A stretch of DNA of 64,000 nt, taken from NCBI RefSeq assembly GCF_024166365.1, contig NC_064822.1, positions 107,256,823 to 107,320,822 on the forward strand, read 5' to 3'. The notes beneath the pieces are model-generated. The model was not told the DNA's origin, did not search any database, and saw nothing but the letters and a program-made list of their open reading frames with translations. Within the stretch, counting starts at the first letter, position 1, and the number at the start of each line of letters is the position of its first letter. A program made the position numbers and the translations under genes. Below, piece by piece: positions 23,460 through 35,795 of this stretch. This DNA comes from Elephas maximus indicus. Taxonomy: Eukaryota > Chordata > Mammalia > Proboscidea > Elephantidae.

Positions 23460-23890
23460 TGCTAGTTCCCTTCTTCTTCCCTCAGAAGCCCCACCGCTCC
23501 TCATTTCTCTAAGTCCTCCCAAATTCTGCTCATTTTTTAAGGTCCAGGCTGTGAATCCCTCTACTGCATAAAGCCCTCCCAGGGAGCCTGGACTTCCTTG
23601 CAGCACCCCCCACCCCCCATGATGGCCTTTCTTTCCCCAGTATTTGGCTTCATCTTATTAGATTTTTCCAGGGGCTCCTCTGGATGGTCAAGCCTTGTAC
23701 TCTGCCAGGCACACATGGGGCATTCAGTGCTTGACCATGGAATCCAGCCTCAGGCTCACACTTCAACTCCAAGGCCCAGAGCCAGTCCTTGTGGTCCTGG
23801 GGTGAGTCCCATTTTGCTCCTACCTGCAAGCTCCCTGAGGTCAGGGTCCCTGCCTTTTTCTTCCTCTGGATCTGCCTTCCTTGGTGCCTA
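23460..23890 (+). mobile_element. L2-like fragment
   Basis: TTTAAGGTCCAGGCTGTGAA, AAGCCCTCCCAGGGAGCC, GCAAGCTCCCTGAGGTCAGG and GTCCCTGCCTTTTTC. Confidence 0.5.
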
Positions 23891-24894
23891 GGGGAGGGTG
23901 ACCTGACCCACACTGGGGACTTTAGAAAGATAACATTATCAGCTGGTTCAGTGGACTGGGCTGTGACCACCTCTGCCTCTGGGGCACAAAGCCACAGAGT
24001 ACCCCACAGATGCTAGAGAGGAGGGGTGGGGGCTGAGGGTACCCATTTCTACAAGGTCAGAAGCAGCTCAGGACTCCAGGAGGGGCATTGAAGTTCAGGG
24101 AACACTGTTTTGGGGGACTGTGAAGGGGCTTCTTGTTCTACCTATGTAGGAAGCCTAAAGTTCATGTCTGAGACCCCTTTTCCCCTCGGACTTAGGCCCT
24201 CTCCCAGCAGAAAATGAGGGCCGAGAAGCAGCCTGTCCCCAGAACCAGGCCGGGCCTGGCTGGGTGCAGCGCACAATGTGTCTGGCAGCGATTAGGAAGG
24301 GAGCTGGGGCTGGGAGGCCTCAGACTTTAGCGGGTCAGGAGTGACCCCAGTGTCCGATTCCAAAGCCAAACGTCACACACAGGCAATCCGGGATTCCAGT
24401 TCACCCCACGTGTGGTTCCCATTAGGGCTGGCTGGGGTCTTCCTGAAGGCCAGGCCAGATTCCTGAGCCCCTCCCCCAGCACGGCCCCCTCCCTCTTTAG
24501 GCTAGTTGGAATGCCTTACTCAGCCCTGTGGGGTAGCCTGCCAGCCCCCAAACTAAGGGATGTGCAGGGGCATCTCACTGCAAACAGGCCTCCCCACCCA
24601 CTAGATGACATTTGCAGTTCTTTAAAGGGGATAAAGGAAAAGGAGACTTAAACCTCCAAATCCTCAGGGAAAGCTAACCCTGAAGACTCTTACCCTGTGT
24701 CTGGAGAGCCTTCCTCCTCTCCAGGTCAGCTAGCTGCTTTTGTTCAGGGTTCAGCCCTTCTGGCCTGGACAATTGCAACTTCCCCCACTGGCCTTCTGCC
24801 ACCAGGCCCTTCCTCCACACTGCCCCTGAGTGGGCGTCCTAAAACCCAGGCCTGTTATTCAGATCATTCCCCTCCTTACAAAACTTTCAATAGC

Positions 24895-25145
24895 TTTCTA
24901 GCAACTGCACAGTCGCAGACTGGTGGCCTACAGGCCATGTATGTGTTTTGGGCACCCACAGTATTTTAAAATTTTAAAAAATAATTGTCAACATTTAAAA
25001 ACCAAGAGGCAACACATAAAAATCTACCTCTCTAATTCTTATTGAAGATATCTGGCAACACTAAGACTGTACTTCTGCATTGCAACAACTGGCTGGAGTG
25101 GAGTAACAACTGTGGCCTTCTGCAGGGATCCCTGGGACTCGCACA
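24895..25145. mobile_element. Possible hAT-type fossil
   Basis: GACTGGTGGCCTACAGGCCA and the AT-rich TTTAAAATTTTAAAAAATAA look like an old nonautonomous repeat. Weak. Confidence 0.3.
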
Positions 25146-25239
25146 TATGCCATAGTCCCCACTGGTCCCTACTGTCTCTCAAATCGGAAGCACCGGTGAA
25201 TTAACTGGCCTTTTCATTACTGGGTTGTTACTGACCTTT

Positions 25240-25745
25240 TTATCTTACATCTGCCAGCTTCGCTCCTCTGGCTATTTGTGTTTCTGTCTGCCCCTCCCTG
25301 TGCAGACACTTCAATTTGCTACAGCAAGGTCAGGTCTAAACTCCTCAGCCTGGTATATGTGCCACTTCACCCCTCCCTCCTCCCGCCACCCACCCCCCCC
25401 CCCACACACACCTGTTTCCTCCTTATCCCTGTCAACTCCTCCCTTTAACACTCTTGCTCCCATCACATCAAACGTCTCAGTCTTCCCCAGACACATCATG
25501 TACTTTCACACTGCCAAGTCTTTGCACATGCTTTTTCTTCTGCCTGGAACACCACTTCTCCCTTCTCCCCTTCTTTCCCTGATGAGCTGATGTTTATCCT
25601 TTAAAACCCTAGCCCAGAAACCACTGCCTCTGTGGCATCCTCCTGACCCCTCCAGGAGCCTGTAACCTTCAGGTTCTCCAATGGTCCCCATGATTCCAGA
25701 ACTTTTTACACTGCATCCCCTCATTGTACTGAGAGCCTGCTTTCC
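25240..25745 (+). mobile_element. L2 fragment
   Basis: AGGTCTAAACTCCTCAGCCT, CTTTGCACATGCTTTTTCTT, CTGGAACACC and CCTTTAAAACCCTAGCCCAG. A C-rich tract sits inside. Confidence 0.7.
25377..25412 (+). repeat. C-run / CA low-complexity tract
   Basis: Contains CACCCCCCCCCCCCACACACACC inside an L2-like segment. Confidence 0.7.
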
Positions 25746-27200
25746 CTTGGCATTCCCAAGCCTCGCCTGTGTTGAGGACTCAGGTCATAGGGCTGGTGGT
25801 GGTCATGGATTGGGGGATGGTTGTAGCTCAGTCCTGGTGGAGCTGGCTTCCTGGGCAAACAAAGGTTTGTTGGAGTCACCTGGGCTGCAGGAAGGGGAGG
25901 CAGCAGGCACTCAGCCCTGTTAGATGAGGTCCTGGGTCCTGGGCAGGAAGGACGTCTGTGTCACCAGGGGACCTTGATATGTGGAGGCAGGGGAAGGGAC
26001 TTGGTCTGTCTGGGAGCCTAAGCTTGCTCAGGATCACCTGGAGGAATGTTTAGATCCCCGGGGGGTAGAGGTGAAGATGAGGCAAACCAGTGTGTGTGCA
26101 TGGGGGGTGGAGGGGTGGCTTCCTGGACCAGAGCAGTGGGATGCTCTCCTCTGCCCTGTGAGTACTCCAGTGAGCATAATTTCGGGGATGGAGGAGAAGC
26201 AGGAGCAAAACCCCGGGACTCAGGGTGCTGGCAAAAGTGTTCTTATGAGAAGAACAAGGCCGATTATGTGAAACCGTTATGGCCCTGAGAGGATTCACAA
26301 ACATTTACTGAGCACCCCCAAACCAAAAAAAAAAAAAAAAACCCACTGCTGTCAAGTCGATTCTGACTCCTAGCGACCCTATAGGACAGAGTAGAACTCC
26401 CCATAGAGTTTCCAAGGAGCACCTGGTGAATTTGAAATGCCAACCTCTTGGTTAGCAGCAGTAGCACTTAACCACTACGCCACCAGGGTTTCCCCCAAGA
26501 CCCCCAGGCACTGATATAGAGAGGTAAGAGCCCACATCCTCACCTGCAGAAGCTGATGTTGCAGAGACTCCCACAGATGGCCTTGAACCAGTGAGCCTGC
26601 TCAGATGACTTGTCTGCCCTCCTCTCCAGTCCCTAGCCCACCCTCCCTCTTCCCCAGCAGAGTCCCTGACAGGCTGGTCCCCAACTCTGTCACAGAATCT
26701 TGCAGGGGGCCAGCTGACGCCTGTCATCACTCCCCCTGATGCCCCTGCTCTCCCTGGGATAACAACCCACCTGCAGGTGAACGCCTCACAGGCCCTGTGG
26801 AATTACATCCTCGGGACGCACCCAGGAAGCAGGTACTATGGCTTCCCCATTTACAGCCAGGAAACAGGCTCTGAGCGGTGAAGTAAGTTGCTGTAGTTAT
26901 CCAGCCCGTGAGTAGCATAGCTGGGCGGGGTTTTCAACCCGAATCTGTCTGATTGAGGAGCGAAGTCCCGGGGGCTTGGGCCCAGGCTCTGCCTCCTCCC
27001 TTCGCACACATACCAGACACATCAGTCCTGTTCAGAGATCGATGGGTCAATAACCTAAAGCAAGTGTTAACCATGCATCAGTGTGTACGCCAATGTGTGT
27101 GGGTTGGAGAGGGACAGCCCCCAAGATCCTCCAGAAAGCCTGGCTCCATGACAAGCAGATCCAGAATATTGGGACTCTTCTGTGCCTTGTAATGTTGTGT
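25745..27200. other. Intergenic stretch with one SINE
   Basis: Apart from the antisense AfroSINE at 26320 and faint MIR-like remnants near 26820-26930, I see no feature. Confidence 0.45.
26320..26494 (-). mobile_element. AfroSINE, antisense
   Basis: A17 tail, CTGTCAAGTCGATTCTGACT, ending ACTACGCCACCAGGGTTTCC. Confidence 0.93.
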
Positions 27201-27229
27201 GACTCCAACTGGGGACCCCTACCCCAAAG

Positions 27230-27790
27230 ACAGGCTGGTGCGAGTGCGGTCGGCTCACCCAGCACCGCCCGAATGTAGGCCCGTGCGTCACCCTGGAGAC
27301 CCGCCCGTCTCGGTTGGCCGGGGTGGGCGTAAGAGGGGGGCGTTCGGAGCGCTGGGGCTGGGGCTTGGGCTTCCGCGCGCGCCTCGGACCCTCCCCCACC
27401 CCACCCCCACCCCCACCCCCGGCGGTGGGACCTCACGAGGGGCTGGGGAGGAGGGAGCAGATGGCAGCAATTACGGCTCGGACCCTCCCCCGCCGGTAGC
27501 CCGAGGCCTATAGATCGGCTTCGTTAGCTCTAGTGGGCGGGAGGGGCAGCGGCCTTCCCGGCCCGGAGCCGGCGGGGACTGGGGTGCAGGTTCGGGAGCA
27601 GCAGCTCCAGCGGCGCTAGGGCGCTGCCCTTTTGGGGTATAAGGTATGAATGCCAGTTTGGGACACTTCCTTCTCCCGAGAAAGGAGCTGGGAGATTCCC
27701 TTAGGAAATGCCAGGTCTCCCCGCCCAGGAGGCCCCGCCCCTAGACGGCCGTTTCGGGCTGGTGCCCCAACAAGCCCCGCGCCTGGGCGT
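27230..27790. promoter_or_regulatory. Small orphan CpG island
   Basis: CpG-dense, with GGGCGG-type boxes (27536 onward) and a C-run tract at 27389-27420. It lies midway between the FIGNL2-type island and ANKRD33 with no recognisable exon. It may be the promoter of a noncoding transcript or a distal enhancer. Confidence 0.5.
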
Positions 27791-28284
27791 CTCAGAGCTC
27801 CGAAGATTCTCTGGCTGGCCCAGTAGCCCAGGCTGGGGAGGGGGAAAGCTGTACGGTTGTGCGTGCTGTGCCCTAAACAGAGGAGATAAATAGGTCTGAA
27901 ATCCAAGCCTGGCCCTTGGTAGGTGCTGCCTCATTCTGGAGGAAGGCAAAGGGCGCCTTCTCTGATTCCCACAAAGGACTCGAATGAACAGCCCGCAGTC
28001 CCTGATGTAGGACTGCTGATTAGAGAGGGGGAGAGCAAATGCCTAGTATTGGCCCCTATGGGGAGGGGCAAGCCCAACAAGGGCTGGAGGAGACAGGTGG
28101 ACCAATTTGGCCCTTCCGTCTTCCTCAGTTCCTCTTCTACTCACCCCTGGTGTCCAGTCCATTAGCCTTCTGCATCTAAGATGTATCTTGAGTCAGCCTC
28201 TGCACCCCGCTTCCCTCCCACACACGCGCACTGCCCAAGCCCCTATTACCTCCTTGCACAACTGCAGAGGCTCCTGTCTGCTCT

Positions 28285-28850
28285 CCTGGCTCTCCATCAA
28301 TGCTCCATACAGCAGCCAGAGGGACCTGTAAAAATGCAAGTCAGAAAAAGAATGGAGCGTGTCACTCCCTGCTTAACCTCTCCTGGAAGAAAGCCCCAAC
28401 TTCTTACCCTGCCCTCTGCCAACGCTGACCTCCTCTCCTACCATTCTCCCCTTTCCCCAGACCCTGCTGACACTGGCTGCCTTTCTGTACCTTGAACTTG
28501 ACAAGCTTTTCCACACCTCTGGCCTTGGCTTTGCTGGTTCCTTTGTCTGGACCACCCTGTCTCTCTCCTTCATAGGAATGCCACCTCCCCATCATCTCTG
28601 ATCACAATACTAAAGCAGCCTCACACCGGTCGGCCAATCCACTCTGTCAGTTTGCCTTTTGTATTTCTTCCACAGGACTTACCACATTCTGTAATCATCT
28701 CATTTATTCACTTGGTTTGTGGTTTATTTCACTTACGAGAGTATCAACTTCATGAGGGCTGGGACCTTGCCTTTCTTGTTCTCTGCTAACTCAATGTCTG
28801 GCACTAATGTAGGACTACTGTATACATGCATGACACATTTAAGGAAGGAA
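28285..28850 (+). mobile_element. L2 fragment
   Basis: CTCCATACAGCAGCCAGAGG, GTGTCACTCCCTGCTTAACC, CTTCATGAGGGCTGGGACCT and CAATGTCTGGCACTAATGTA follow the L2 3' region in order over about 560 bp. Confidence 0.8.
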
Positions 28851-29250
28851 GGAATTCCTGGAGAAAGAACTGAAGGCTGGGCCATTTGTTTGCCTCCAAG
28901 GTGGCTTCTCCCTTGGAGGGGTCAGTGGCACACACCTGTATCCACCTGTGTTCACCCAGATGCTACATACACATTAGGCAGGCCTTTGGGTTACAGTAAA
29001 AATCATAGCAGCCAATGCTTACTGAGCCTTTACTATATACCAGGCATGATTCTAAGCACTTTGCGTGGCTTAATTAAATTCTTATACCTCCTCTATGAAG
29101 TAGTTACTAATACTATCCTCAGTACACAGATCCACACCAGGACACAAGCAAGAATGTGTGGCCGTTCAGCAAACACACACATGCATCCTAAGTACTAGAT
29201 TCATTTATTATTACCGTGCGGCCGTTATATGGGTAAGGTAAGTAAATACA

Positions 29251-29467
29251 AGTCCCTGGGGGGTACAAATGCTTCACGTGCTCTGCTGCTACTGAAAACT
29301 TGGAAGTTCTAGTCCACCCAGAGGTGCCTGGAAACAAAGTCCGGGTGATCTACTTCTGAAAAATCACCCCCTGAAAACCCCGTGGGGTGCAGTTGTCCTC
29401 TGACACACATGGGGTTACAGCGAATCAGAATGGACTTGACAGCAACTGATTTTGGTTTGGTTTTGGC
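29251..29467 (+). mobile_element. Older AfroSINE subtype
   Basis: AGTCCCTGGGGGGTACAAAT head, CCACCCAGAGGTGCCTGG, GATCTACTTCTGAAAAATCA and an ATTTTGGTTTGG tail. Confidence 0.85.
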
Positions 29468-29639
29468 AGGAAGGTGGGGAATAGAACACCAGGAAAGGGT
29501 CAGCACGGAAAAGGTGAGGGGGCCCACAGGGCTAGGTGGGCACAGAGATAGAAAAGGAAGCTCAGGCCACAGCCCATGCCCACACCCTGAGTCCCCACAG
29601 TCCTCGAGGCTGCAGCTCTGGTGCAGAGGAAAGGGCCTG

Positions 29640-29800
29640 GTTCCAGGTTTGGCTCTGCCACCCACCAGAGGGATGATCTTGGGCAAACCACTTACCCTCT
29701 CAGGGCCACATCAGCAAAAGGGAGGGAGTGGGGAGGAGATGTTGTAATACCTAATCCAAAGGGTCACAATCAAGATTAAATTAAAAAATGCCCATGAAAG
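29640..29800 (+). mobile_element. MIR
   Basis: TTTGGCTCTGCCACCCACCA, GATCTTGGGCAAACCACTTA. Confidence 0.65.
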
Positions 29801-30947
29801 TGTTTCAGAAGCTGCAGAGGGCTTGCTGAAGAAAAGATCAAGAAAATGTTGCATGTATCCAGCCCGGACAGGTAGGGTTCGAGCTTTGCTTTGGCCCTCT
29901 CTAATCACAGCCTGTTCTGTGCACCACCACCCCACCCCCCGCCAGGCAGACCTGGGTCTCACCAGTCATTGCCTCCTCTGCACCTGGCCTGCTACCAGGG
30001 TTCCTACTCCTTAGGTGTTGAGTGAATACATGTGTTTGTTGAGTGAATGCTGGAGTGAGGGAATGACCACTGATGGAATGACCATGGGAGGAGTGAGAGA
30101 AGGGGAATAAATACATGAGTGACTTGAGGATGAGTGCGTGAAGTGGGGACTAGAGAACACCCTCTGCCTCTGAGCCTCAGTTTCCTCTTTTGTAAAAGGC
30201 AGGGATAAGGCATGGCCCACCTTTCCCTCTGGGCTCCACTGTGCATGAGAGGAGACTCTGCAGGTCTATGGAGGCCACCCCTTTCTATGCAGGGCCCCAG
30301 CAGGGACAGCTGAAGTGATCTATGCTCCCCTCCCCCACACCTCTGTCCCCCAGAATTTATAGGTTCTTCATTGTCCTGCACAAAGGCCTTCTTGGGGAGG
30401 GGGCGGAGTGGGTGGGAAGACTGGGAATTAAAAAGTCAGAGGCTGAGTAACAGCCAGCCACACCCGAGCCTCATAAATCTGCCTGGGCTCCCTGTAAAAT
30501 GGACTTACATCGCCCTCACCCCAAGCGGCTTGCGGGGTTCCTGCTGCTGGGATCAGTTCATGCCACCCCCCACCAGCCTCACAGAGGTGGAGGTGGGAAG
30601 CCTGAAAACAAGACCTGAGAGTGGGGGAAGGTGGGTCCTATTATCTGCTATTTTATCCCTTGATGCTCAGAAAGTCTTTCCTTCCATCTCATCTCCTATG
30701 TGCCTCCCTCTGATTCTCGTCCTCTGCTGTTGGTTCTGAGTGGAAAACTGAGCTTTCTGTGGGTATTCTGAGTTCCTTAGTGGGAGGGGTCCTGGAGGTC
30801 CAGGAAAATGATCTCCTCCCCCACTCTCTCCTCTCCTCTCAGGCAGAGGGTGGGAGGCTGGGGATAGAATTGGCAGATGGTGCAGTGTTAACAGATGACA
30901 GGGAAAACAGAATTCCTCAGCTGCTCGGTCCCTCCATCTTCCCCTTG

Positions 30948-31063
30948 GAAGGGGATGGCCTTCAAACTGGAAAAAGACAATGAACTCAATTTGGAGGGTT
31001 GGGAAGGAGAGGGAAAGAAAGAAGGTGCAGGGGACAGGAAACAGGCACACAAAAGACCTGGCT
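30948..31063 (+). repeat. 116-bp perfect direct repeat, copy 1
   Basis: Identical base for base to 32244-32359, starting GAAGGGGATGGCCTTCAAAC and ending AAAAGACCTGGCT. It runs into a MIR on its right. Confidence 0.97.
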
Positions 31064-31213
31064 TGGAAGCCTAGATCTGCCACTCACCAGCTGGGTGATC
31101 TCGACAGGTCAGTTAACCTCTCAGAGTCTCTGTTTCCACACTTATAAAATGGGTCAGTAAAAACCCGCCTTACCTTTCTCACTGGGCTTTTATGAAAATA
31201 ATGTAGGTTTTTG
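31050..31213 (+). mobile_element. MIR
   Basis: CTAGATCTGCCACTCACCAG, CCTCTCAGAGTCTCTGTTTC and ATAAAATGGGTCAG. Confidence 0.75.
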
Positions 31214-31226
31214 TGTTTGTAAAATG

Positions 31227-31543
31227 TTGTTGTTGCTGCTGTTGAGTCAACTTCCGACTCACGGCAACCCCGTGCTGCCCAGTCCTACACAATCCCCGTG
31301 GTGGGGGGTGGGCAGGGATCAGACATGGTAATCCATAGAGTTTTCACTGGTTGATTTTTGGAAGTAGGTCGTCAGGTCTTTCTTCTTAGCCTTGAAATGC
31401 TGTTGAAGCCTTTCAGCGTCGCAGAAACACATTAGCCTCCACAGACAGGTAGCGGTTGAGCATGAGGCGCACTGGCTGGGAATCAAACCGGAGCTTCCTG
31501 CACAGAGGGACAGGATTCTGCCCCTGAACCACTGATGTCCCTC
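31227..31543 (-). mobile_element. tRNA-Gly-headed SINE with RTE-like tail, 13-bp TSD
   Basis: Read on minus: a head with GTGGTTCAGGGGCAGAATCC and box B GGTTTGATTCC. The body contains AAGAAAGACCTGACGACC, and the tail GTGAGTCGGAAGTTGACTC AACAGCAGCAACAAC. The TSD TGTTTGTAAAATG is perfect at 31214-31226 and 31544-31556. Its head differs from the standard AfroSINE of this window. Confidence 0.85.
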
Positions 31544-31901
31544 TGTTTGTAAAATGGGCTTTAAAACTTATGAAATTATTTCAAACACCATAAGGTGTAA
31601 AAACATAAGAGGTTACTGATAAACTGTGTCAACCCATTAGTTGTTTGCAAAATCACTTTAAAATCTTAAAAAAACAAAAAACCCAGACTAGCATAGCAAA
31701 CATCATAGTACATCACAGAGTTTTGCAAAACTTTGCTTTTAGTTATATGTATGTTCATGTGTCATGGACCCAGATGTATATTTCTGGTGGGTGCTTGTCA
31801 AAAAATTTTAAATACTCTGAAAAGAGGAAATTCTTTAGTGATATCTCTGGGAAGCAACAGTGGACGGACGGATGGAAACTAACAAAAATGGACCAGGCTA
31901 C

Positions 31902-32128
31902 ATGTAAGGGCAGTTAAGCCTTTGCTGCTAACTGGAAGTTTGGTGGTTCAAACCCACCCAGCAGCTCTGTGGGAGAAAGACCTGGCAGTCTGCTTCCATA
32001 AAGATTACAGTCTAGGAAAAAAAAAAAGGATTACAGCCTAGAAAACCCTGTGAAGCAGTTCTACTCTGTTATATGGGGTCACTATGAGTCTGAATGGACT
32101 CAACAGCACCAAACAACAGCAACAACAA
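31902..32128 (+). mobile_element. Older AfroSINE subtype with internal duplication
   Basis: CTTTGCTGCTAACTGGAAG and CTTCCATAAAGATTACAG. 'Gattacag(t/c)ctag' is repeated around an A-run at 32005-32043. It ends AACAACAGCAACAACAA. Confidence 0.85.
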
Positions 32129-32243
32129 ATGTCAGGGCTGTGAACTGTGTAACCCCAGGCAGCAGAGACCTGGCTCTAAAGCTCAGTGTAACCGGGGATG
32201 GTGGCAATAGGTGGAGGGGCTTACTCAGCACTTAACTCACTTC

Positions 32244-32359
32244 GAAGGGGATGGCCTTCAAACTGGAAAAAGACAATGAACTCAATTTGGAGGGTTGGGA
32301 AGGAGAGGGAAAGAAAGAAGGTGCAGGGGACAGGAAACAGGCACACAAAAGACCTGGCT
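32244..32359 (+). repeat. 116-bp perfect direct repeat, copy 2
   Basis: Exact copy of 30948-31063, offset 1,296 bp. The flanks differ on both sides, so the unit is sharply bounded. Confidence 0.97.
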
Positions 32360-34230
32360 CCTGGGTCCTGAGAAAGCTGTCCCTGAATACCCGCTAAGCC
32401 ATGCACATCCTTCCTCAGCATGGCCCTGAGCTGAACAGAGAGAATGGGTTGGTCAGTGAGTATCTTGAACTCCTGTTCCTGTACCCTCCCCCACAAACTC
32501 CCCAGGAGTGCCGAAGAATCGGCAACAGGTATGATGTTGTGGTGGTCAGGACTCCTCCCCTGTCTGAACTTCACCCATGACCCTCATCCCTGGCCTCACC
32601 CCAGGGACCATAGTCCAGTGAGGGCAAATTGGTCAGAGGAGGCCCTAAATCAATCCCAGCCTTCCCAGGCCGGCATTGAGTTAGAGCTGTGGGTTTTGTG
32701 ATGTAGATGATGGTTGTGTAGCAGGGGCTGTGACCTATGGCAGGTCACAAGGAACCCCCAGAAGGGGCTGGAGCCAGGGTCAGAAGCCACCTCCTTCACT
32801 CTCTGCTCCACCCAGCTGAATCCCATTCCGAGATTGGGTTTGGGCCATTTCCCCACTATCTGTTGGCCCCAGCTGTATCTGCTGCCAGGCCTGTAGGGAA
32901 AGAAATCCTGGAAAAAAGGGAAAGGATGAGATGACTGTACACTCGGTTTCCTAAAGATGACCCAGGCCTCATGCTCCAAGCCAGACTCAAGTTTGCAGAG
33001 CTCATTTTCTGTGGAGGTACCACTGCACTCTGCTTTCCTCACACCTCCCCCGTCTCTTGACTGAATCTCACAAATCATGGCTCTGGCAAAACCCCAGCCT
33101 AAAGGATTAGATAGCTGGAGATACGGCATGACAGTCAGAGACAGAATCAGCTGGTGCTCCAGACAATACATGACATCAGGTAGGTCCTGGAGAGGTAAAG
33201 GGACAGAGAGGTGGAAAGATCCACACAGTGATATGAGAAAGATGGAATGCTGGAAAAATGGAGACAAGGTGAAAACAGACAGACAGAGGAGAATCAACTG
33301 AAGAGCACAAGGTTGAGGAGAAATTGGAGTGTCAAACGATGGTGCAACCTGCTGAGCTCCTGTCAGACCCTAGCAGCTAAAAGATCAGGAGGATGGATAA
33401 GCTAGAAAATTCCTTCAGCGTTAAGCCTTGAGGCCCCCGCATTGAGTCTCCAAAAGGCCCTGACGGAAATGTACCTGTATCATGATCCATTATCTTACAC
33501 GTTAACAAGCATCCTGCAGCTCCCACTACCACACTCATCTCCATCAGCAAAGAAATACACAGGGAGGGTCAGGCCCTGGCCTGGGGAACTGAGTAGGGAA
33601 CGGGAAGGTAGCAGCGTAGAGGCCTTCTGAAGAGGGAAGCTTGGACAAGGTACCTGGCACTGGGCATTGCTGCAGGTGTAAGGTAAATGAAGCCTCACAA
33701 AGCTTCTGGTACCCAACCAGGTTGGCTAAAGCTGATTCTGGGACCTACAGAAATAACTCCCCTACTCTTTGTCCTTTCCAAAAATGAAACCCCGCCATGC
33801 TCCTCCTATGCATCTGCCCTGCCAAGCAAGCCCCTGCCCCTGCACCTGACCCCAGAACCCTGGGCTGTAGGCCTCAACTCTTTGGCATGGGAATGCACTC
33901 CCAATTCCTGCCCAGGGCTGCCACCTGCTGGCTGAGTGTTCTCACAGGAACAGGAGCCTACTGAGCAGTTTGGGGGTGGGGCAGGGAGTGATGTGTTCCG
34001 GTTCAGAGGTGGTTTCTCTAGGCTTGGGGAAAGAGAATCTCAAAACCAAAATGTGAAATCCGCTTTCACTGGGCTGGGTGTCCTTGGGGTCTCTCAGCAC
34101 AGGCAAAAGTCTCCCTATCAGTCGACAGCCATCCCTCAATGGTGCTGTGGGGAGAGTCTGGCAGGGAACTCACATTTACTGGGTGGCAGACCCTGTGCTG
34201 GATGCAGGAGACACAGAGATGACCAAGGGG
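32360..34230. other. Intergenic stretch, nothing recognised
   Basis: Frames up to about 200 codons occur on the minus strand (32650-33297), but they overlap other frames, show no known domain and lack splice or promoter context. Treated as chance. Confidence 0.45.
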
Positions 34231-34235
34231 AGGTG

Positions 34236-34617
34236 TCTTAGTCACCTGGTGCTACTGTAACACAACTGTCCCAAGTGGGAGGCTTTGAAGCACAGAAATC
34301 TCTCTTCTCCCAGTTCTGGAGGCTAAAAGTCCAAATCAGGGTCTCAACTGTGTCGATTCCTTCCCTGTTGGTCACCCTGGGTGTCCTTCGTTCTCTGTGA
34401 TCCTCACATGGCTTCAGTCTTCCCCAGTCTGTGCCCCATCTGTGTCTAATCTGCTTTTTTCATAACTCAGAATTGATTAGGTTTAGAACTCATTGTATAT
34501 TGGTATGGCCTCTAACATAACAAAGAAACCCCTGTTTCCAAACAGGATTGCATCCACAGGAATAGAGTTAAGCTTCCAACACATATTTAGGGGGGACATT
34601 ATTCAATCCATAACAGG
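34236..34617 (-). mobile_element. MaLR/MLT1-type LTR, antisense
   Basis: TGTCTTAGTCACCTGGTGCT, CCAGTTCTGGAGGCTAAAAG, GGGGGGACATTATTCAATCC, ending ATAACA. Flanking pentamers GGAGG/GGTGG could be a decayed TSD. Confidence 0.75.
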
Positions 34618-34814
34618 TGGGAAACAGTCAAGAACAAGATTAATGATAACCAGTGCAAGCAGTGCAAGAACCAAACTATGTGCCTTACAGAGTAGGTTTC
34701 AACTAGTAATTATTAAAGGAATGAATGGATGATGTTTAGAGATAGCACTGACAGCTCTGTGCAGGAAGGGTTGAGGAGAAAGAGGAGAAAGCAGTCAAGG
34801 AAAGCTTTCTGATT

Positions 34815-35795
34815 CTTTTTTTTTGTTTGTTTGTTTGTTACCAAGTAATCATTATCTTGGTCGAAAATTCAAACATTATACAAGTTTGAAAAGCAAAATA
34901 TGAAAGTCTGCTTTTCCTCCACTCCCATTCTCCTTCCCTAAGTTAACCACGGTCAGTGTTTTAAGGGCTTTCAGCCTTGACTGCACATTAGAATTACATG
35001 GGGAGATTTAAAAAATCCTGTTGCCCAGGTCGTGGCCCAGACCAATTACCTCAGAATCTCTGGGGGTAGTTTCTAGGCATCATTCTTTTTAAAAAGTTCC
35101 TAAGTGGTTACAATGTGCAGCCAATGTAGAGAACTATTGTTCCAGTTCTGTCTGTGTATCTACGTACATGTCAATTGCCAATCTCACACGCATGCACACA
35201 CACATGACGTACATATATATATTACATGTGGCTTTTTTTTCTCCAACTAACAACACATCTTGGAGATATTTTCAGGACAGTCCATATGGATCTATCTTAT
35301 TCTTTTTTAATAGAGGCATAATTTGTCTGTGCCATACTTTCATTAGCCCTTCCCCTATTGATGATAAAAAAAAAAACCTGCTTCTCAGTTTTTACTTTTT
35401 TTGCTATTACAAACAATGCTACAAGACAAGAACAGTACGTCTTTGCTCACATATGCACGTATTGCTTTGGGGGGAGATTCTAAAAGCAGAATTTCGGGGT
35501 CAGTGTGTGTGCATTTGTTATTTTGATAGATACTGTCAAAATGCTTTCCAAAAATACTTCACTAATGTACATTCCCCCAACAGGGTAAGCACTTAATATT
35601 ACTAATGTTTATTTTGCTAAACTCATGGGCCAACAATAATATTTCATTATTGTTTTAATTTGCTTTTTCCTGCTTACTCGTGAGGTTAAGCATCTTTTCA
35701 TGTATTTCTTGGCCATTAGTATTTCTTCTATGAATTGATTGCCTGTGTTTTTTGCCCATATTCCTATTGGGTTGTTTTTTAATTACTTAAGATTA
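34815..35795 (-). mobile_element. Old L1-type fragment, antisense
   Basis: ACTGTCAAAATGCTTTCCAA, GTACATTCCCCCAACAGG, GCATCTTTTCATGTATTTCT and GCCCATATTCCTATTGGGTT are antisense L1 3' motifs. It includes T-, A- and CA/TA-rich tracts. Confidence 0.65.

Noticed and set aside
27047-27513. Frames of 100-129 codons around the small CpG island
   Set aside because: Compositional, both strands open, ending in C-run sequence. No protein family recognised.
32650-33297. A 215-codon minus-strand frame
   Set aside because: Low-complexity, no homology recognised, conflicting frames on the other strand and no CpG island or splice signals nearby.
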